NCBI GenBank assembly: GCA_019828595.1
Contig: JAHQRK010000038.1
Location: 186,001-250,000 of the forward strand
DNA: 64,000 nt
Direction of reading: 5' to 3'
Source of the DNA: Aphanomyces cochlioides
Taxonomy: Eukaryota > Oomycota > Saprolegniomycetes > Saprolegniales > Verrucalvaceae
Shown: one piece after another, positions 1 through 11,458 of the stretch
How the letters are laid out: each line of letters opens with the position of its first letter
Position numbering within the stretch: the first letter of the stretch is position 1
Program-made: the position numbers and the translations under genes
The notes under the pieces: generated by a model
Told to the model about the DNA's origin: nothing
What the model saw: only the letters and a program-made list of their open reading frames with translations
Database searches by the model: none

Positions 1-795
1 GTGAGAAGCCGACACCGATTGTTACCTTTCCTCATTGCCCTGCATCAACGTCAGCCGTAGCTAGACGTAGTACTTGGGCCACAGTACAACCTCCTCCGAA
101 GTCTCACGCATACGCGAGTGTCCCTACGTGCCTCCAAGGAAGAATCCGACTCCAACTTTCTGCCCAACCTTGCCCTCCATCAACCTTGCTTGCTGCTCCG
201 GGTGTCTGCGTTGATCTTGGTCCCACCTAAGATCCAGTCTATCGACAACCCCTTCTAATTTTCTTGCGGCTACGACCTACATTCCCGTTCCCACAGAGCC
301 ATATTCACTTTCTGAATTCAGAAAAACTCTTGAAATCTTATTTACTATTTAATATGATACAAGAAACATACTGATTAACAGAGTAGTAAGAATTAAAAAA
401 TAAAAATGGAGTCGAGAGCTTTCTGGAGCCTTCGAATTCTTTCCTTCTAATAAATACACTGTAAAGTATGCCTTTGACCTTCGAAATTTGATTTCAGCGT
501 ACACTTTATTGTTACATACACTCTAAATTGTGAACGGGGTGAAAATTGAATCTATTTTTCCAAATCTATTCGAAATCTATAGCGAATCAGAATCGAGTAT
601 TTGTCTTCTTCACAAAAACACACACAAAACACACATTCAAAACTTTACTTTATTGAATGTACTTTCACATTACACTTGAACTCACTATGCCTGAATAGTA
701 TTTGAGAATATTTCAATTTTTGTCAAAAATACAAATTTCAGTGAAAAAGACAATACTGCACTGTCCGAATAGCAGAATTGCCGACAACAGTCAAA
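1..795. other. Gene-free left flank
   Basis: I see no supportable gene here. The first 300 bases are of mixed composition; from about 300 the sequence becomes AT-rich, with a short ACAC-type run near 617-640. The last part would hold the promoter and 5' leader of the RING-CH gene that starts at 796, but I recognise no specific promoter element. Confidence 0.5.
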
Positions 796-1593
796 ATGAA
801 AAACGTTGACGACTGCATAAGCGATCCTGTCGACTTGGAAGTGCCGCAATGTTATCTCTGCATGGAATCAACGCTCGGTGGTGAAAATGAGCCCATGGAA
901 CTGATCGCGCCGTGTGCTTGCCAAACGTATATCCATCGAGAATGCCTGGACCGTTGGCGGATTACCTCGAATACTCGCAATGCCATGACGGAATGCCCCA
1001 CGTGCAGAAGTCCATACAAGACTGAAGTTATTCCAGTCGATCCATTGGTAAAGCAACAACTCTTTCACGCTAGAGTCTGGCGCTCCATTGTGGCACTGGC
1101 AGTGATTGCACTTGGAGCTGTCTTTCTCTGGCTCATAGACGTTGCAGCCCCATCGTCGTGGCGCTGGACTGTCCTGGACGAAATCTTGCAAAAGACACCC
1201 TCAACATATCGAAGCCTGGTCTTTTTCGGCTTGAGCCTTGCCATCACAGCATTTATTGCTGGGATCTTTGCAATTGTTGCATTTTTCCGCGATGGTTGCC
1301 GGTTGAATGGCCGTTATCGAGGCCCGGACTTTCGAAATGTCCGCAGCCGCAGTCTCTTCCAAGGCGATTCCGCTGCAGCAGTCCTGGCCTTGATCGTGAT
1401 CGTTGCTATCATCTGCATTGGTCTTTATTTTATCGCCACAACCATTGTCGACGGCGTTGGCAATGCCGTGGATCGACGCGGCGCGAGACGGATTCGTGAA
1501 CTCGAGACGAGATTGAATCGCATCAAGAACCTCCGTCCATTGACAAAACCTCAAAAGTTCATGCCCAAAACAGCAAAAGATGTCTTTAGCTAG
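796..1593 (+). CDS. RING-CH (MARCH-like) membrane E3 ubiquitin ligase
   Basis: The 265-aa product has an N-terminal RING-variant zinc finger at about residues 18-73: CYLC, then CAC, then HREC, then CPTC, the C4HC3 spacing of RING-CH domains. In that family this domain recruits an E2 enzyme and ubiquitinates membrane proteins. Three hydrophobic segments follow (about residues 95-117, 140-165 and 192-217) and the C-terminus is basic, so it is probably anchored in an endomembrane or the plasma membrane. I chose the ATG at 796; the frame is open a little further upstream but has no other ATG. No intron is needed. Which membrane protein it targets cannot be told from the sequence. Family assignment is firm; substrate and location are inference. 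Confidence 0.88.
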   Translation: MKNVDDCISDPVDLEVPQCYLCMESTLGGENEPMELIAPCACQTYIHRECLDRWRITSNTRNAMTECPTCRSPYKTEVIPVDPLVKQQLFHARVWRSIVALAVIALGAVFLWLIDVAAPSSWRWTVLDEILQKTPSTYRSLVFFGLSLAITAFIAGIFAIVAFFRDGCRLNGRYRGPDFRNVRSRSLFQGDSAAAVLALIVIVAIICIGLYFIATTIVDGVGNAVDRRGARRIRELETRLNRIKNLRPLTKPQKFMPKTAKDVFS

Positions 1594-3199
1594 TTGTCTC
1601 GACCACTGGAAGTCGAGGCTTTGCTCGTTAAGAAGCTCCAAGCGCATCCCTTAATTATTCCTGACATATTTATCACAATTTGCGTCCAGGGAACGGATGG
1701 ATATTTCTTCACATGTGCTCGTTCCGTGCCAATGACAAGCATGAGCTGGGGCGAATTTGCTTCTGGAGATGGAGTTCACGGTTGACCTCATTTTATTGTT
1801 GTACGAGTCAGAAACTCGTCACATGATGCACCGGTCACGCAAGGTGGAGAATCTTCACCCAAAGTTCTGAAGTGGAGATCGTGAACTGTGGTCGTCCAAA
1901 ATGTTCGACCATATTGTTCATCAACATGCCACGGGTCGGCCATGGGAGCTTGACAATGACCAAGACGATGGAACCAAAGCTTTCATGGTATCTACAGCAT
2001 TGTAAACTCGTTTCCAAGGCCCTCGTAGCGAGAGAGCCCTTAAATGTGATTCAGACAGAGGATAAACGTGATGGAAGTCAGACAGGGAAGAGTGTTTCCT
2101 TGGGCGGGGACCACATAGCGATGACTAACAGGGCAGACGTCTAAATAGAGTCCTTTGGCTTCGAAAATCACATCGAGTTTGAGATCACTGGGCAATGACG
2201 GGGAAACGCACAAAGGCATCCCCAATTACGAGTTTGATCTGTCGTAATTTTCATGTTTTCAGCAGGGGATGAGCCTTCCGCGACTTAAAGTTGAATCGCT
2301 TTCACTTGCATTAAATGCAAGTGCTGTGGAAATTTTTTTTCCACAGCTTTTTCAATCCCCCGAACGAGGCAACGAGAGAGAACTGGGGATCTGCCTCGGT
2401 GATGAATTTCCAATGTGAAAAGATTTGGATAACCACCTCGCTAAAACGACTGCGAAACCCATCCACCCTCGACTTTGGTTTCAAAATCGACCCCATTTCG
2501 ATGCGAAATTCAGTTCTTCATGCAGATTTGCGTCGAGGGAGTTTCACCACCCAAAGAACGAGAATATCAACTTGGCAATGCTCACGAAAGAAGTGGTCTC
2601 ATGCGTTTCCGCGGTCATGTTGTTGTATGAATGCGACAGTCATGGGTGCAGTAAATTACCCTTTATAATTAATACATGTATAAAGTACATATTTTATTGT
2701 ATTACTTGTAACAATTATACCATATAATTTGGAATACACTACTGCCTTTTGTCTTAGCATTTACTGTTTAAATCAATAAACCTTTTCAATATTTAATCTG
2801 TCCTGTTCACAGAGTCCATGCATCTGCTGAGTCTCACACGCTGAATGGAATGAGCCTAGTATTTCTATCTCTCTTTCCTCTGGTGCAGTGAACTTGATGC
2901 TCGCAAGAATTGCGAGTTAAAACTGCCGTCTTGAACAACGTTCGAGAGATTACGTCGATGTCGTTGCCGAGAACTCTTCTACGTGGTCAATTGCAACCAC
3001 GCCATACAAATATCAAGATAAAATTGTCTCCGCCTGAATTTCGGCATAGACGACTTTTCAATTATTAAAAAAATGTTCCATCTGGTCCATACATTAAAAT
3101 AATTTTCACAAAATATCTAATAAAAAGTGGTCAGATCGACGACCGACGAATCGACCGACCGACCGTGGAATTGACCGACCAACCCGCTGAGAATTGACC
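1594..3199. other. Intergenic stretch without a supportable gene
   Basis: Short open frames occur on both strands but none has domain-like content or obvious splice partners. The stretch holds two adjacent perfect hairpins (2304-2347), an AT-rich block from about 2650 to 2760, and a simple GACC-rich run at about 3136-3182 just before the next gene. Confidence 0.5.
2304..2347. repeat. Two adjacent perfect inverted repeats
   Basis: Positions 2304-2322 form a palindrome with arms ACTTGCAT/ATGCAAGT around a 3-base centre. Positions 2323-2347 form a second one with arms GCTGTGGAAA/TTTCCACAGC-like pairing across a T run. They abut with no gap. This could be a small transposon relic or an RNA hairpin pair; no gene ends close by. 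Confidence 0.55.
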
Positions 3200-4795
3200 A
3201 TGGGAGTCAAGACGCTGTTGAATGCAGCGCTTCTCAAGATGCTCATCCACTCTATTCGCTATGGCCACGTCGAGGGCATCCGTCTGACGATAGAGAAAGG
3301 CGTGGATGTCCATTATATCGACAAGAAGGGTCGCAATCTTGTCCAGTATGCCGTCTGCGATAGCCTTTGTTTAATCTCGTGCTTGTAGACTCGCCATCAA
3401 GCAGGATACGTCGACACGGATGCGTATGTATGTGATTTTGGCCGATGCAGGATGCGATATCAACCATACGGACTTGCGTGGCTGGAGTTGTATTCATTAT
3501 GCATGGTAACCCATCAATTGAAGCTCGTCAGAAGGATCTAACGATATCATTTCTGTAGTGCATCAGGAGCCGACGATGTCTTGCTGGACTTACTACGACG
3601 GGGAGCCGCCGTGACGTTTAATCGGTTTGGCTTCTGTGGTGATATGGACCTTCTCTTTCCTCGCATTGTGAAAGCACAGAGTCTGCTCCAGCACACGGAA
3701 CAGCTCTCACACAACCAGCAAGTCAAGCTCTGCTGGTCAATTTTCCATCGGCATATTCTAGACCAGGGATATATGCTCGAAGTCGCAGCGCCACTCCATG
3801 CATTTAGATCGCCGCTCAAGGTTTCCTTCACAGCTCCAACAGACCACAGTCTCCTGGATCGTATTCGCATCGTGGATATTCATGCCGAGACGCCCATTTG
3901 GCAACAAATGGCCAAGGTATTCTCAGTTCCTCCAGGTGAATTGTCACCCAATTTTAGTCTGCTTAGCAGGATTGTAGGCGATGTTGGATCGATTATTCTC
4001 GACGCGGAAGTACTAGATCGACCGTCGGTGTACCATATTTACTACGAACAACACAACCCAACGCCTATGGAATTGCCTCCAGCCGCCCTTCGAGCGCTGG
4101 AAAACACATTTTGCGTCAAGGATTTAGACTCGGGGCAAACAGTCTCTGTAAAAGCTGCGAATGACTTCATCCTCAAGGAACTCGAGTCGACGCGAGCACG
4201 CTTGTAAGTCTCGATTGACTTCACTCTGTCTTAGCTGCGACGTAGACAAATGGCCAACGTGCCGCTGCCTCACTCTAACCAAGACGATGACGAAAACAAT
4301 GCTGAAGTGGACGACGTTGAAAGCACAGATTCATGCTCATCGACTAGCCACGAACCAGAATGGGATGACCATCGAGCTGTCGCGTCTGGCACATTCCAGT
4401 GTGTCGCCATGATCACCGTGTCGATTCATATTCCAAGACGGCCGCCGCCACCACCGAAAGCGACTGCTCCCGTCATGTATGAGATTTCAATCTCGTACAC
4501 AGGCCACATTGGCCTCACACTGGAAGGAATTCCAGAAGCCAAGACGCACAAAGTGAAGATTGTCGTAGTCCGAACCACCGATGCATTTCATCAGCTTCAT
4601 CCGCAAGTCGAAGCCAACGACATCTTGGTCTCGATGAACGGCACCAACATGGAATACGCAGGCCTCAAGCACACGATTTGGGAATTGAAGGAGACAAGAC
4701 GACCGCTGGAGCTCCAGTTTCGAAAACCCACAGACAAAACCACTGGACTGCGACGACTCCTCGGCCGACGGAATTCCAACGCGTTGACCGTTTAA
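3200..4795 (+). CDS. Ankyrin-repeat protein with PDZ-like C-terminal domain (4 exons)
   Basis: I reconstruct exons 3200-3352, 3402-3505, 3559-4203 and 4246-4795, with introns of 49, 53 and 42 bp, all GT-AG and phase-compatible, giving 483 aa. Ankyrin-type repeats occupy about residues 20-115 (GRNLVQYA, GCDIN, GWSCIHYA are repeat-like). A middle part of about 200 residues has no family I recognise. An acidic linker and a proline run (PPPPP) precede a PDZ-like domain at about 380-462 (IGLTLEG carboxylate-loop-like segment, NDILVSMNG, then a helix and final strand). Ankyrin and PDZ domains both bind other proteins, so a scaffold role is an inference. The first splice site is the least certain: other acceptors nearby would break the frame. 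Domain calls rest on pattern only. Confidence 0.68.
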
Positions 4796-4804
4796 TATTA
4801 ATAT

Positions 4805-5044
4805 TTCACTCGTTTCAAATGTCAACTTCTTCCAAAATCCTCGATGATATCCGTGGTAGACATTTGATAAGTGTGAGAATTTGCCGAGTTGCACAATCGC
4901 ACATTGTGTCGTGTGCTTGTGATAACATGTCACACGTTTGAAATGTCCAACGAGAAGGCTTGGAGTAATGTCACTCCTTTCAAATGTCCGTGGCGAATTA
5001 AGCTGGCCAAACTAACGAGGTGAATTTCACAAATTTCAAATGTC
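4805..5044 (+). repeat. Array of a short motif, left part (4 copies)
   Basis: A motif close to TCACNCNNTTCAAATGTCC recurs at about 4805-4823, 4930-4947, 4971-4989 and 5025-5044, just after the ankyrin/PDZ gene stop. Two more copies lie at 7002-7052 on the other side of the Tc1-like element, and a single diverged copy lies at 26956-26973 upstream of the ABC transporter remnant. The spacing is irregular (about 40-125 bp). Function unknown. Confidence 0.6.
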
Positions 5045-5077
5045 CATCAAATGTGGATGACATTGATTTACTATTTA

Positions 5078-6916
5078 TTGTGGGGGCTGAATGGGAAGAT
5101 ACACCACTTTGATTGACTGTATCTCAGTCAAATATAAATCTTTTTCAACAGAACAAAAAAATATAAAATAATTGAGATTCTCTTCAAAAATGTTTCTATG
5201 ATGTTGAATTTGTATTGGTGTTCCCAAAAGGAATAATGAGGCGGAAAAAAATGACTTGACATGTAAACTGTCCTAGAGGGGTTAGGTGAATTTTTTGCTC
5301 ATTTGATTGGTAATAAATAATGCCAAGTATAAATTTATACAGTTAAACAAATTCTGGTTTCTAATCGTTCTATTCATTTTCAGAGAGAACATCAAGCAAG
5401 TCGCCGTGGACTTCGTCATCGTCTCCTTCACACTCAGCATTGGCAAGGAGAGTGTCATCAGCCGCCGCAAAATACGAGTCTTCAAAGGACTGCACCTTAC
5501 GATAAGCTCCCAGCCAGTCAGAGGTCTGTACAGTGGCAAACTCCCTCCTCAACCTCTTTTCAAGGTGATCCATGCTGGTTGACGGGTGCATAGCGATGCG
5601 GTTCTTCACTATGCCCCAAATCAATTCGATAGGTTGCAGCTCAGGATGATACGGGGGCGTGAAGAGTAAGACATGTCCGTTCTCGGTCGCAATCACTTGT
5701 TGCATAGGAGGGCTTTTCTCGATTATCCTTCACAAGTATCAAAAGCTCGGCCTTCGTCAATGACATATTGGCGGCAATTCCACGCTCAGACAACCATTGA
5801 AAAATTTCTGACTTTCGATCCTTACCGCTTGGATGTTGATTCAATACGCGCTTGTGATATTTAGCGCCATCCATGTGAATAACGCAAGGACCATGGCATC
5901 GAAACAGCTCGCTGCAAAGGGACTGAAACCAGCGCTCAAATTGTTCGCTGTTAAAATTGCCATGATAGTCGTTCTCCATCAAATTGTCTTCGCCTTGCCT
6001 TGTCCGTTTGCCACAACGTTTTGACGGCCACATAACAAGAGAACCTTCAACCCAACCAGCTTGCAAGACACCTTGACAACCAGTCTTGACAAAACCGGCG
6101 CCAAGAATACACATGCGTGGGCCCTTTCCTGACTTTGTGAGACGCTCTCTTGTTTCATCGACCCACGCCTTGGCCGGTGAGTGATTTAAGTTGCAATAGG
6201 ATTCATCCAAAAACACTTCAGGGAGTATGGGCATGCCAGAATCCGATCGATTGGAGAGCTTCTTTCGTAAGTATTCAGCTCGGAATGCAACATTGACACT
6301 TGATTCAGCTAAGTAGAATCTCGATCGCCCTTTTTGATAAAGGAAGCCAAGTCTTCGATGCACCGAACGCATTGTCCGCAAGGGTATCGTAAGTCCATGC
6401 TGCTCCTCTATGTCAGCAACGAGAGATTTTGCTGTGACTGGTAGGCATTGACTGTTTGCTTTCTTTATCATATCCCGAATTTCAGTTGAGAGATTCTCGG
6501 CGGGCGAGCGCTATCGGCGACCACGCTCTCGGTTCTTGTTGTGTGCGAAGTTTGGATCGTGATTGAGATTCCAATCGGCAAGAACTCTGGCAACAGTCGA
6601 CTCTGAAAAACTGAGACACCTTGCTACACTTTGCCGCGTAGTTGGACTCTTTCCTTGCTGAATCGTGTGCCTTGTCTCTTTAAAGAATTGATGACATTTG
6701 ACAATAAGACGCTTTTCGGCGGGGGTCAACTCATGTTTTTGTCCATGGCTTCGTCGTTCGGATTGCTTAATGTGTGAGCCGTAGCGTTCTATAGAGAGGA
6801 CATAAAGCGCTCTGAACCAGTCATTCTCGCACAATTTAATTTTCTTTGAGCGGATAGAAATCAGCCGAAAAAGTCTATTTTGTCGCATTGTGTACGATCC
6901 CAATATGCCCCTACAA
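5078..6916 (-). mobile_element. Tc1/mariner-like transposon with TIRs and TA duplication
   Basis: The left end reads TTGTGGGGGCTGAATGGG and the right end is its imperfect inverse (TTGTAGGGGCATATTGGG on the minus strand). Both ends are flanked directly by TA (5076-5077 and 6917-6918), the target duplication expected of the Tc1/mariner superfamily. Length is 1839 bp. It carries one transposase gene on the minus strand, broken by a stop and a frameshift. It inserted into an array of short repeats between the convergent ankyrin/PDZ and M13 peptidase genes. Confidence 0.82.
5370..6888 (-). pseudogene. Tc1/mariner-type transposase, broken
   Basis: The frame starts at ATG 6888 with a helix-turn-helix-like N-terminal part (SVARCLSFSESTVARVL). 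It then meets an in-frame TAG at 6511-6513, and the same frame continues into the catalytic core. The core shows FLDESYCN (first Asp), CVIHMDGAKYH (second Asp) and YHPELQPIELIW (Glu), the DDE layout of a transposase that cuts and pastes its own element. A one-base frameshift near 5694-5722 separates the second Asp part from the Glu part. So all three catalytic residues survive, but the protein cannot be made as one chain without correcting two lesions. No intron with good borders removes either lesion. Confidence 0.85.
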
Positions 6917-7001
6917 TAGACTTGAAGTCTTGACTATTTCCTCACGCATTTGAGCAACGATAGACATCTAATAATTGTGAAATCAAGCAGAGAGCATGAT
7001 A

Positions 7002-7052
7002 TCACACCTCTCAAATGTCCCAACTATCAGAATATCACACGATTCAAATGTC
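7002..7052 (+). repeat. Array of a short motif, right part (2 copies)
   Basis: Copies at 7002-7020 and 7035-7052 match the motif found four times at 4805-5044. Removing the Tc1-like element would place all six copies in one roughly 400-bp intergenic stretch between the two convergent genes. Confidence 0.6.
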
Positions 7053-7145
7053 TTTGTCCATTGCCTCGATTTCTCTGGGAGTACTCGTAGGCTGTACGTT
7101 ATTATTGTCCGCATTTTATACACACACAAAGGATGAGGTACCAAC

Positions 7146-9170
7146 TTATTCCCACAAAAAGCACTTTATGGTAGGGTTCATCGTTGAGTTGGCAGGGCAG
7201 TTGAAGACACGAGCGAATTGAGGGTTGTTTTGGATGGCGCCGTAGACACGGAAGCGACCCGGGGGGTGGACGTTGAGGAGGCGACCTTCGAGGTACTTGT
7301 CGCTGTTCTTGGAGCACCAGCCTTGGGCAAAGGCCAAGTAGAAAAGCTTTTCGCCCGTTTCCTTGGTGTAAGGCGACGTCGCCGTCTTCATGTATTCCGT
7401 GTATGCACGGAAGCTCGTCTTGAGACCACCATTGTCGGCGATGGTTTCACCGAGGGTGAGCTTGCCGTCGACTTTGCCAATCTTCTTGCCGGGGGTGAAT
7501 TCACTGAAGACTTCAAAGCCAGAGTATTGTGTCGAAATGCATGCCGCTTTCTTGTCGAACGCAGCGCTCACTTCAGGCGACCACCATGGGTTTTGGTTAC
7601 CATCGCCATCGAAGCGACGTCCGCTGTTGTCGAACCCGTGCGTGATTTCGTGGCCAATGACCATACCAATCGCACCAAAGTTTTGGGCAGGGTCGTAGTC
7701 GCCACGGAAGAAAGGAGGTTGCAAAATACCAGCAGGAAAGACGATTTGGTTGTCACGGCTCGTGTAGTAGGCGTTCACCGTCTGGGGCGTCATGCCGAAT
7801 GTGTCCTTCTTGTTGGGGGTGCCGATCAACGAGACCAACTTTCCAATGTCGGCGCCGTTGATTTGTTGACGGTTCTTGGCGAACGACTTGGCGTCAAGGG
7901 AGACCTTGGGGTACAATTGAGGGTTCTTGGGGCCACCGATCAAGTGGGTGAACTTGGACAACTTGGTCAACGCGTTGGCGCGAGTGGGTTCGTCCAACCA
8001 GTCGGCAGAGTTCAAACCATCACGGAAGGACTTTTCCAACTGGTTGACCATCTTGTCGGCGGCATCAGCAGCCGTCGAGTTGAAAGCCGATTGGAGAAAG
8101 TATTCACCGACCATTTCACCGAGGTATGTGTCGACCGCCGTGCGGCAGAACGCTTGGCGAGTTGGTTGTTGGGTTTCACCGTTGATCTTCTTGCCAAAGA
8201 GGTTCCAGTAGGCCGTGACAAAGTCGGGCGAGAGCTGCTGGGCATTCGAGTGAATAAGCTTGTACTCCAAGACGGTGGCCAACGTTTCCTTGGATTGCGA
8301 CTTCAAAAGACCTTCAGCGCGGTCAAAGTACGACAAATCGTTCAAGATGACTTTGTTGGAGGGGGTGAGGCCGCAACCATCACGGACATTCAAGCCGTAC
8401 GCCTTGAGGAGCGAGCCGATCGAGAGCGGGTACTTGGTGTTGGCTTCGTAGAAGCTGAGCGGGTTGTAGTTGGTCGCTTCGACTTCCATGAGCTCAATCT
8501 TGGTCAATTGGACGCCAGCCATTTTGCGTTCAAACGCCGAGACAACATCGGCGGCAGCGGCAGCATCGGCATCCGACTTGCCACTGAGGACCAAGATCGT
8601 CTTGATGTAGTTCTTGTAGTCATCTTGGATGGCAGCCCAGCGGGTCGAGTCCGTGTAGTAGGCGCGCGAGAGCGTCAAGGCGCCTTGGGAAGCGTACAAA
8701 ACCTTGACTGTCGAGTCCATGCCGTCAGGTTGGATGGCTGTCGTGGTGAAGGCTGGGACGCCACGCTTGCTCAATTCAGCGCTGAGAAGAACCAAGTCTT
8801 CGGAGGACGTGGCATTGCGGATCGCCTTGATGTCGTCTGAGAGAGGAGTCACGCCCAACGACGTCAACGTGGCGGTGTCCAAGCAAGAGGCGTAGAATTC
8901 ACCGAGCTTGGGCTTGTTTTGCGACAAGATCGATTGAATCACTTGCTCGTTCTTGCCGCCGAGGAGCGTAAACGACGTGTCGGTGTTACTTTGGGTTGGG
9001 GGGATCTCAGCGCTCTTGTACCACGTGCCACAGGCGTATTGGAAAAAGTCCGTGCAAGGGTCCGCGGTCGTGTCAATCAAATCCGCCACTTCCTTGGGGA
9101 AAGTGGTAATTGTTCCGGCTTGGACGACCAAGCTCGACGCAGCAACGACAGATGCAAACACTTTGACCAT
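7146..9170 (-). CDS. M13 family (neprilysin-like) zinc metalloprotease, secreted
   Basis: The 674-aa, single-exon product begins with a likely signal peptide (MVKVFASVVAASSLVVQAGT) followed by the N-terminal M13 part (DPCTDFFQYACGTW). The zinc site HEITHGFD is near residue 507 and the third ligand Glu lies in GETIADNGG. The substrate-binding NAYY-type motif precedes them (VNAYYTSRDNQIVFPAGIL), and the chain ends with the family's CxxW pattern (CFLWE). M13 enzymes cleave peptides outside the cell or at the cell surface; no second hydrophobic segment is seen, so secretion is more likely than anchoring. The frame is open 28 codons upstream, but starting at 9170 puts the signal peptide at the N-terminus. 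The gene looks intact and strongly codon-biased compared with the neighbouring relics. Confidence 0.93.
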   Translation of the reverse strand: MVKVFASVVAASSLVVQAGTITTFPKEVADLIDTTADPCTDFFQYACGTWYKSAEIPPTQSNTDTSFTLLGGKNEQVIQSILSQNKPKLGEFYASCLDTATLTSLGVTPLSDDIKAIRNATSSEDLVLLSAELSKRGVPAFTTTAIQPDGMDSTVKVLYASQGALTLSRAYYTDSTRWAAIQDDYKNYIKTILVLSGKSDADAAAAADVVSAFERKMAGVQLTKIELMEVEATNYNPLSFYEANTKYPLSIGSLLKAYGLNVRDGCGLTPSNKVILNDLSYFDRAEGLLKSQSKETLATVLEYKLIHSNAQQLSPDFVTAYWNLFGKKINGETQQPTRQAFCRTAVDTYLGEMVGEYFLQSAFNSTAADAADKMVNQLEKSFRDGLNSADWLDEPTRANALTKLSKFTHLIGGPKNPQLYPKVSLDAKSFAKNRQQINGADIGKLVSLIGTPNKKDTFGMTPQTVNAYYTSRDNQIVFPAGILQPPFFRGDYDPAQNFGAIGMVIGHEITHGFDNSGRRFDGDGNQNPWWSPEVSAAFDKKAACISTQYSGFEVFSEFTPGKKIGKVDGKLTLGETIADNGGLKTSFRAYTEYMKTATSPYTKETGEKLFYLAFAQGWCSKNSDKYLEGRLLNVHPPGRFRVYGAIQNNPQFARVFNCPANSTMNPTIKCFLWE

Positions 9171-11458
9171 CGTAGAAGAGGCAAATCGGAAAATGAAAGT
9201 ACAGTGGATGGCGACACCGGTGTAGAACCAGATTGTACTGGTGGCCTGGCTCATTAAAAAGGTGCTTGGGATGCACTAAGCACATCAAAATAGAATATTA
9301 ATTTGAACAGGATATTATAAATGAAAGATAATAAATTTTGAGGAATTCGCGAGGAATCGACGGCTTGTCCAGTGCAAGCAATTCAAGCGACCATCGAAAA
9401 CTCCGAGATAAACCCTACGCGCTTCTTTTATACTGATTTTATTTACATGTAGCATGATATTTAGTCTGTAGGACCGGAATTGATTTAATGAGAATAATGA
9501 GAATTATGTCTAAGCTGTGGTGGTGAGTGCTCTTGGGGTTCTTAGCACTGTCCAGCTCTGCTGACAAAGCCCAGATATTGTAACTCACTCCCCGCGGCGC
9601 CATTTTCCGTTAGCTTGAATCGTTCTTCGACCTTGCCCCTTCAGATAAGGCACTCCGAACCGTGAGAAATTTTCGAGCGCGCTATCATGAAGACCCTTGG
9701 CTGGATGGCATCTTGATGGAACTACAGTGGTCATCCTCGAACTCCAGCACCAACAACCAATTGAAGCCGCATTTATCAAATTGGAACGAGAGCTATGGGT
9801 GCCCGAGGCAGACCCGACGGTGCTACCGCCATTTGGCACTAAGCTATATCGCTAGTAGGTCCGCGATGAATATCTTAGCTTGCGAATGTGTTTATCATAA
9901 CGTCGTGTGGAAGTCTATTGCGAGGTTTCGACTTGTAGTAATGATGTCAGCGATATTCACTAAATATTGGATAGACAACTTGGATTTGACCCACGTTAAC
10001 TTGTTTTCAAGCCTGCACAGTTGTGAAGCTTATCGCTTATTCTAAACTGTCGGAGTTAGAAACCCCGACATATAGTCTCATTAAGACTATTCACCTTTTT
10101 AAATTTATATATAATTATTGAGAGCTATAAAGTTTCAGCACTGTCTTTTTGAGATTTTGCTGGTTGCACTTGAGCCATCGCTGTGATGCCTCTGGTGAGT
10201 CTCCTGAGCTTGGAATGTCAACTTCGTGACGGCTTTGACCAGCAATACCCAACTGGCGATCATCTTGCGTACCTTGAGGATCAAGCGCCTCAAGCCAGAC
10301 GTGGACAATCCATTGTGTCCAATGAACATGCAATCGATTGTTAGGATGGAGACGGCAGCACGCCAGACTTTACAAAGCATTAGAAGGCACAGATCGACAA
10401 CGCTGGAGCACTAAGCATTGCTGACACGATCGCAATGTTGTACAATTCCGAGCCGAGAATGGAAATTCTAGGTTCGCTCCATCCCACACTTCGTAGTTGA
10501 TCATCCCCACTTCAGAAATTAATTTTCATAAGAAATATATGTTTTTCTAAGTATATTATTTTATACAGCAATGTATTCAATATATAATTATGAATATCTA
10601 TAAATTATATAGTACTTTTCAAGAATATTATGTTTCAAAGTAAAATGATAACTTGAGACTTGGGAATGCAGGGAGCAACGAGAATTGTCTTCGTTTTCTG
10701 CGTGAGCTACGAATGATCACGTTGCTTGGCATATGAATCGAGCGTGTGATTGTCCGCAGGGGACTCTACCAAGGCCATTTGGTTTGCATGGGATGATTTC
10801 TCCTCAAACATTACTTTGTATGACATTTCAAAATGTGAAATTATTTCCACGACACTGGGAGCACCACACTCTCTCAAATTTCACAGCAAGATAGTTAACA
10901 AGCTAGTTAAACACAAACCCAATGCTAAAATCCTTCCTAGATCATACTCTAGGACCTACATTTGTCTCTCGCGCCAAGTCATCTACAAGGTGCGAGTTTG
11001 CACTTTATTACGTAATGACGAGTACTTTCACCACATGTTGGCTCGGATCAGGTGCCAGGCAAGTCCAAATGCCGTCGATCTTTCACTTTTTTCAGCTCAG
11101 CATGCATCAAAACATCGGTTACAGCAATCTTTGCTGTCAATTTCTTCCCAGCTCTGTAATTTTCCACAATTTGATGCACTTGTGGAGCTTGCAGTAAACT
11201 ATTGTCATCGGTTGTGTGTCGCTCCAACGTGACAAATTCCCAGCTCAAAAATTATCACCACGCTCTGATCGTGTGGGTTTCTCCTTGTCGCAGTGGACAA
11301 ATTCAACGTGACACGAAAACAATTGCAATTGTCAACTTTGACAAGTTGTAGACCTTGATAGATCCATTCCACGACGTCGCTGGCCACCCTTTGGCCGCAG
11401 ACTTTCGTCACAAACGAGGATGAAAAAAACACACTTTATACTTCAGCTCGTGATGCGC
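9171..11458. other. Gene-poor stretch between the protease and copy A
   Basis: No confident gene. A 55-codon frame at 9691-9855 looks protein-like (separate entry). Minus-strand frames at 11048-11248 and 11205-11432 also have protein-like composition, but I could not join them or name a family. 10500-10640 is strongly AT-rich. A small hairpin (AGTCTCATTAAGACT) lies near 10073-10087. Confidence 0.45.
9691..9855 (+). other. Unrecognised short coding-like remnant
   Basis: This frame ends with TAG at 9853 and encodes an ordinary-looking peptide (TTVVILELQHQQPIEAAF, then KLERELWVPEADPTVLPP) with no ATG in front. I do not recognise it. It may be the last part of a decayed gene whose upstream portion is lost. 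Composition is the only evidence. Confidence 0.25.

Noticed and set aside
7218..8840. 540-codon open frame on the + strand
   Set aside because: It is the antisense shadow of the M13 protease, whose catalytic motifs and signal peptide are on the minus strand.
10750..11232. 160-codon + strand frame
   Set aside because: Begins without ATG, low-complexity composition, no family resemblance; competing frames on the other strand are equally plausible.
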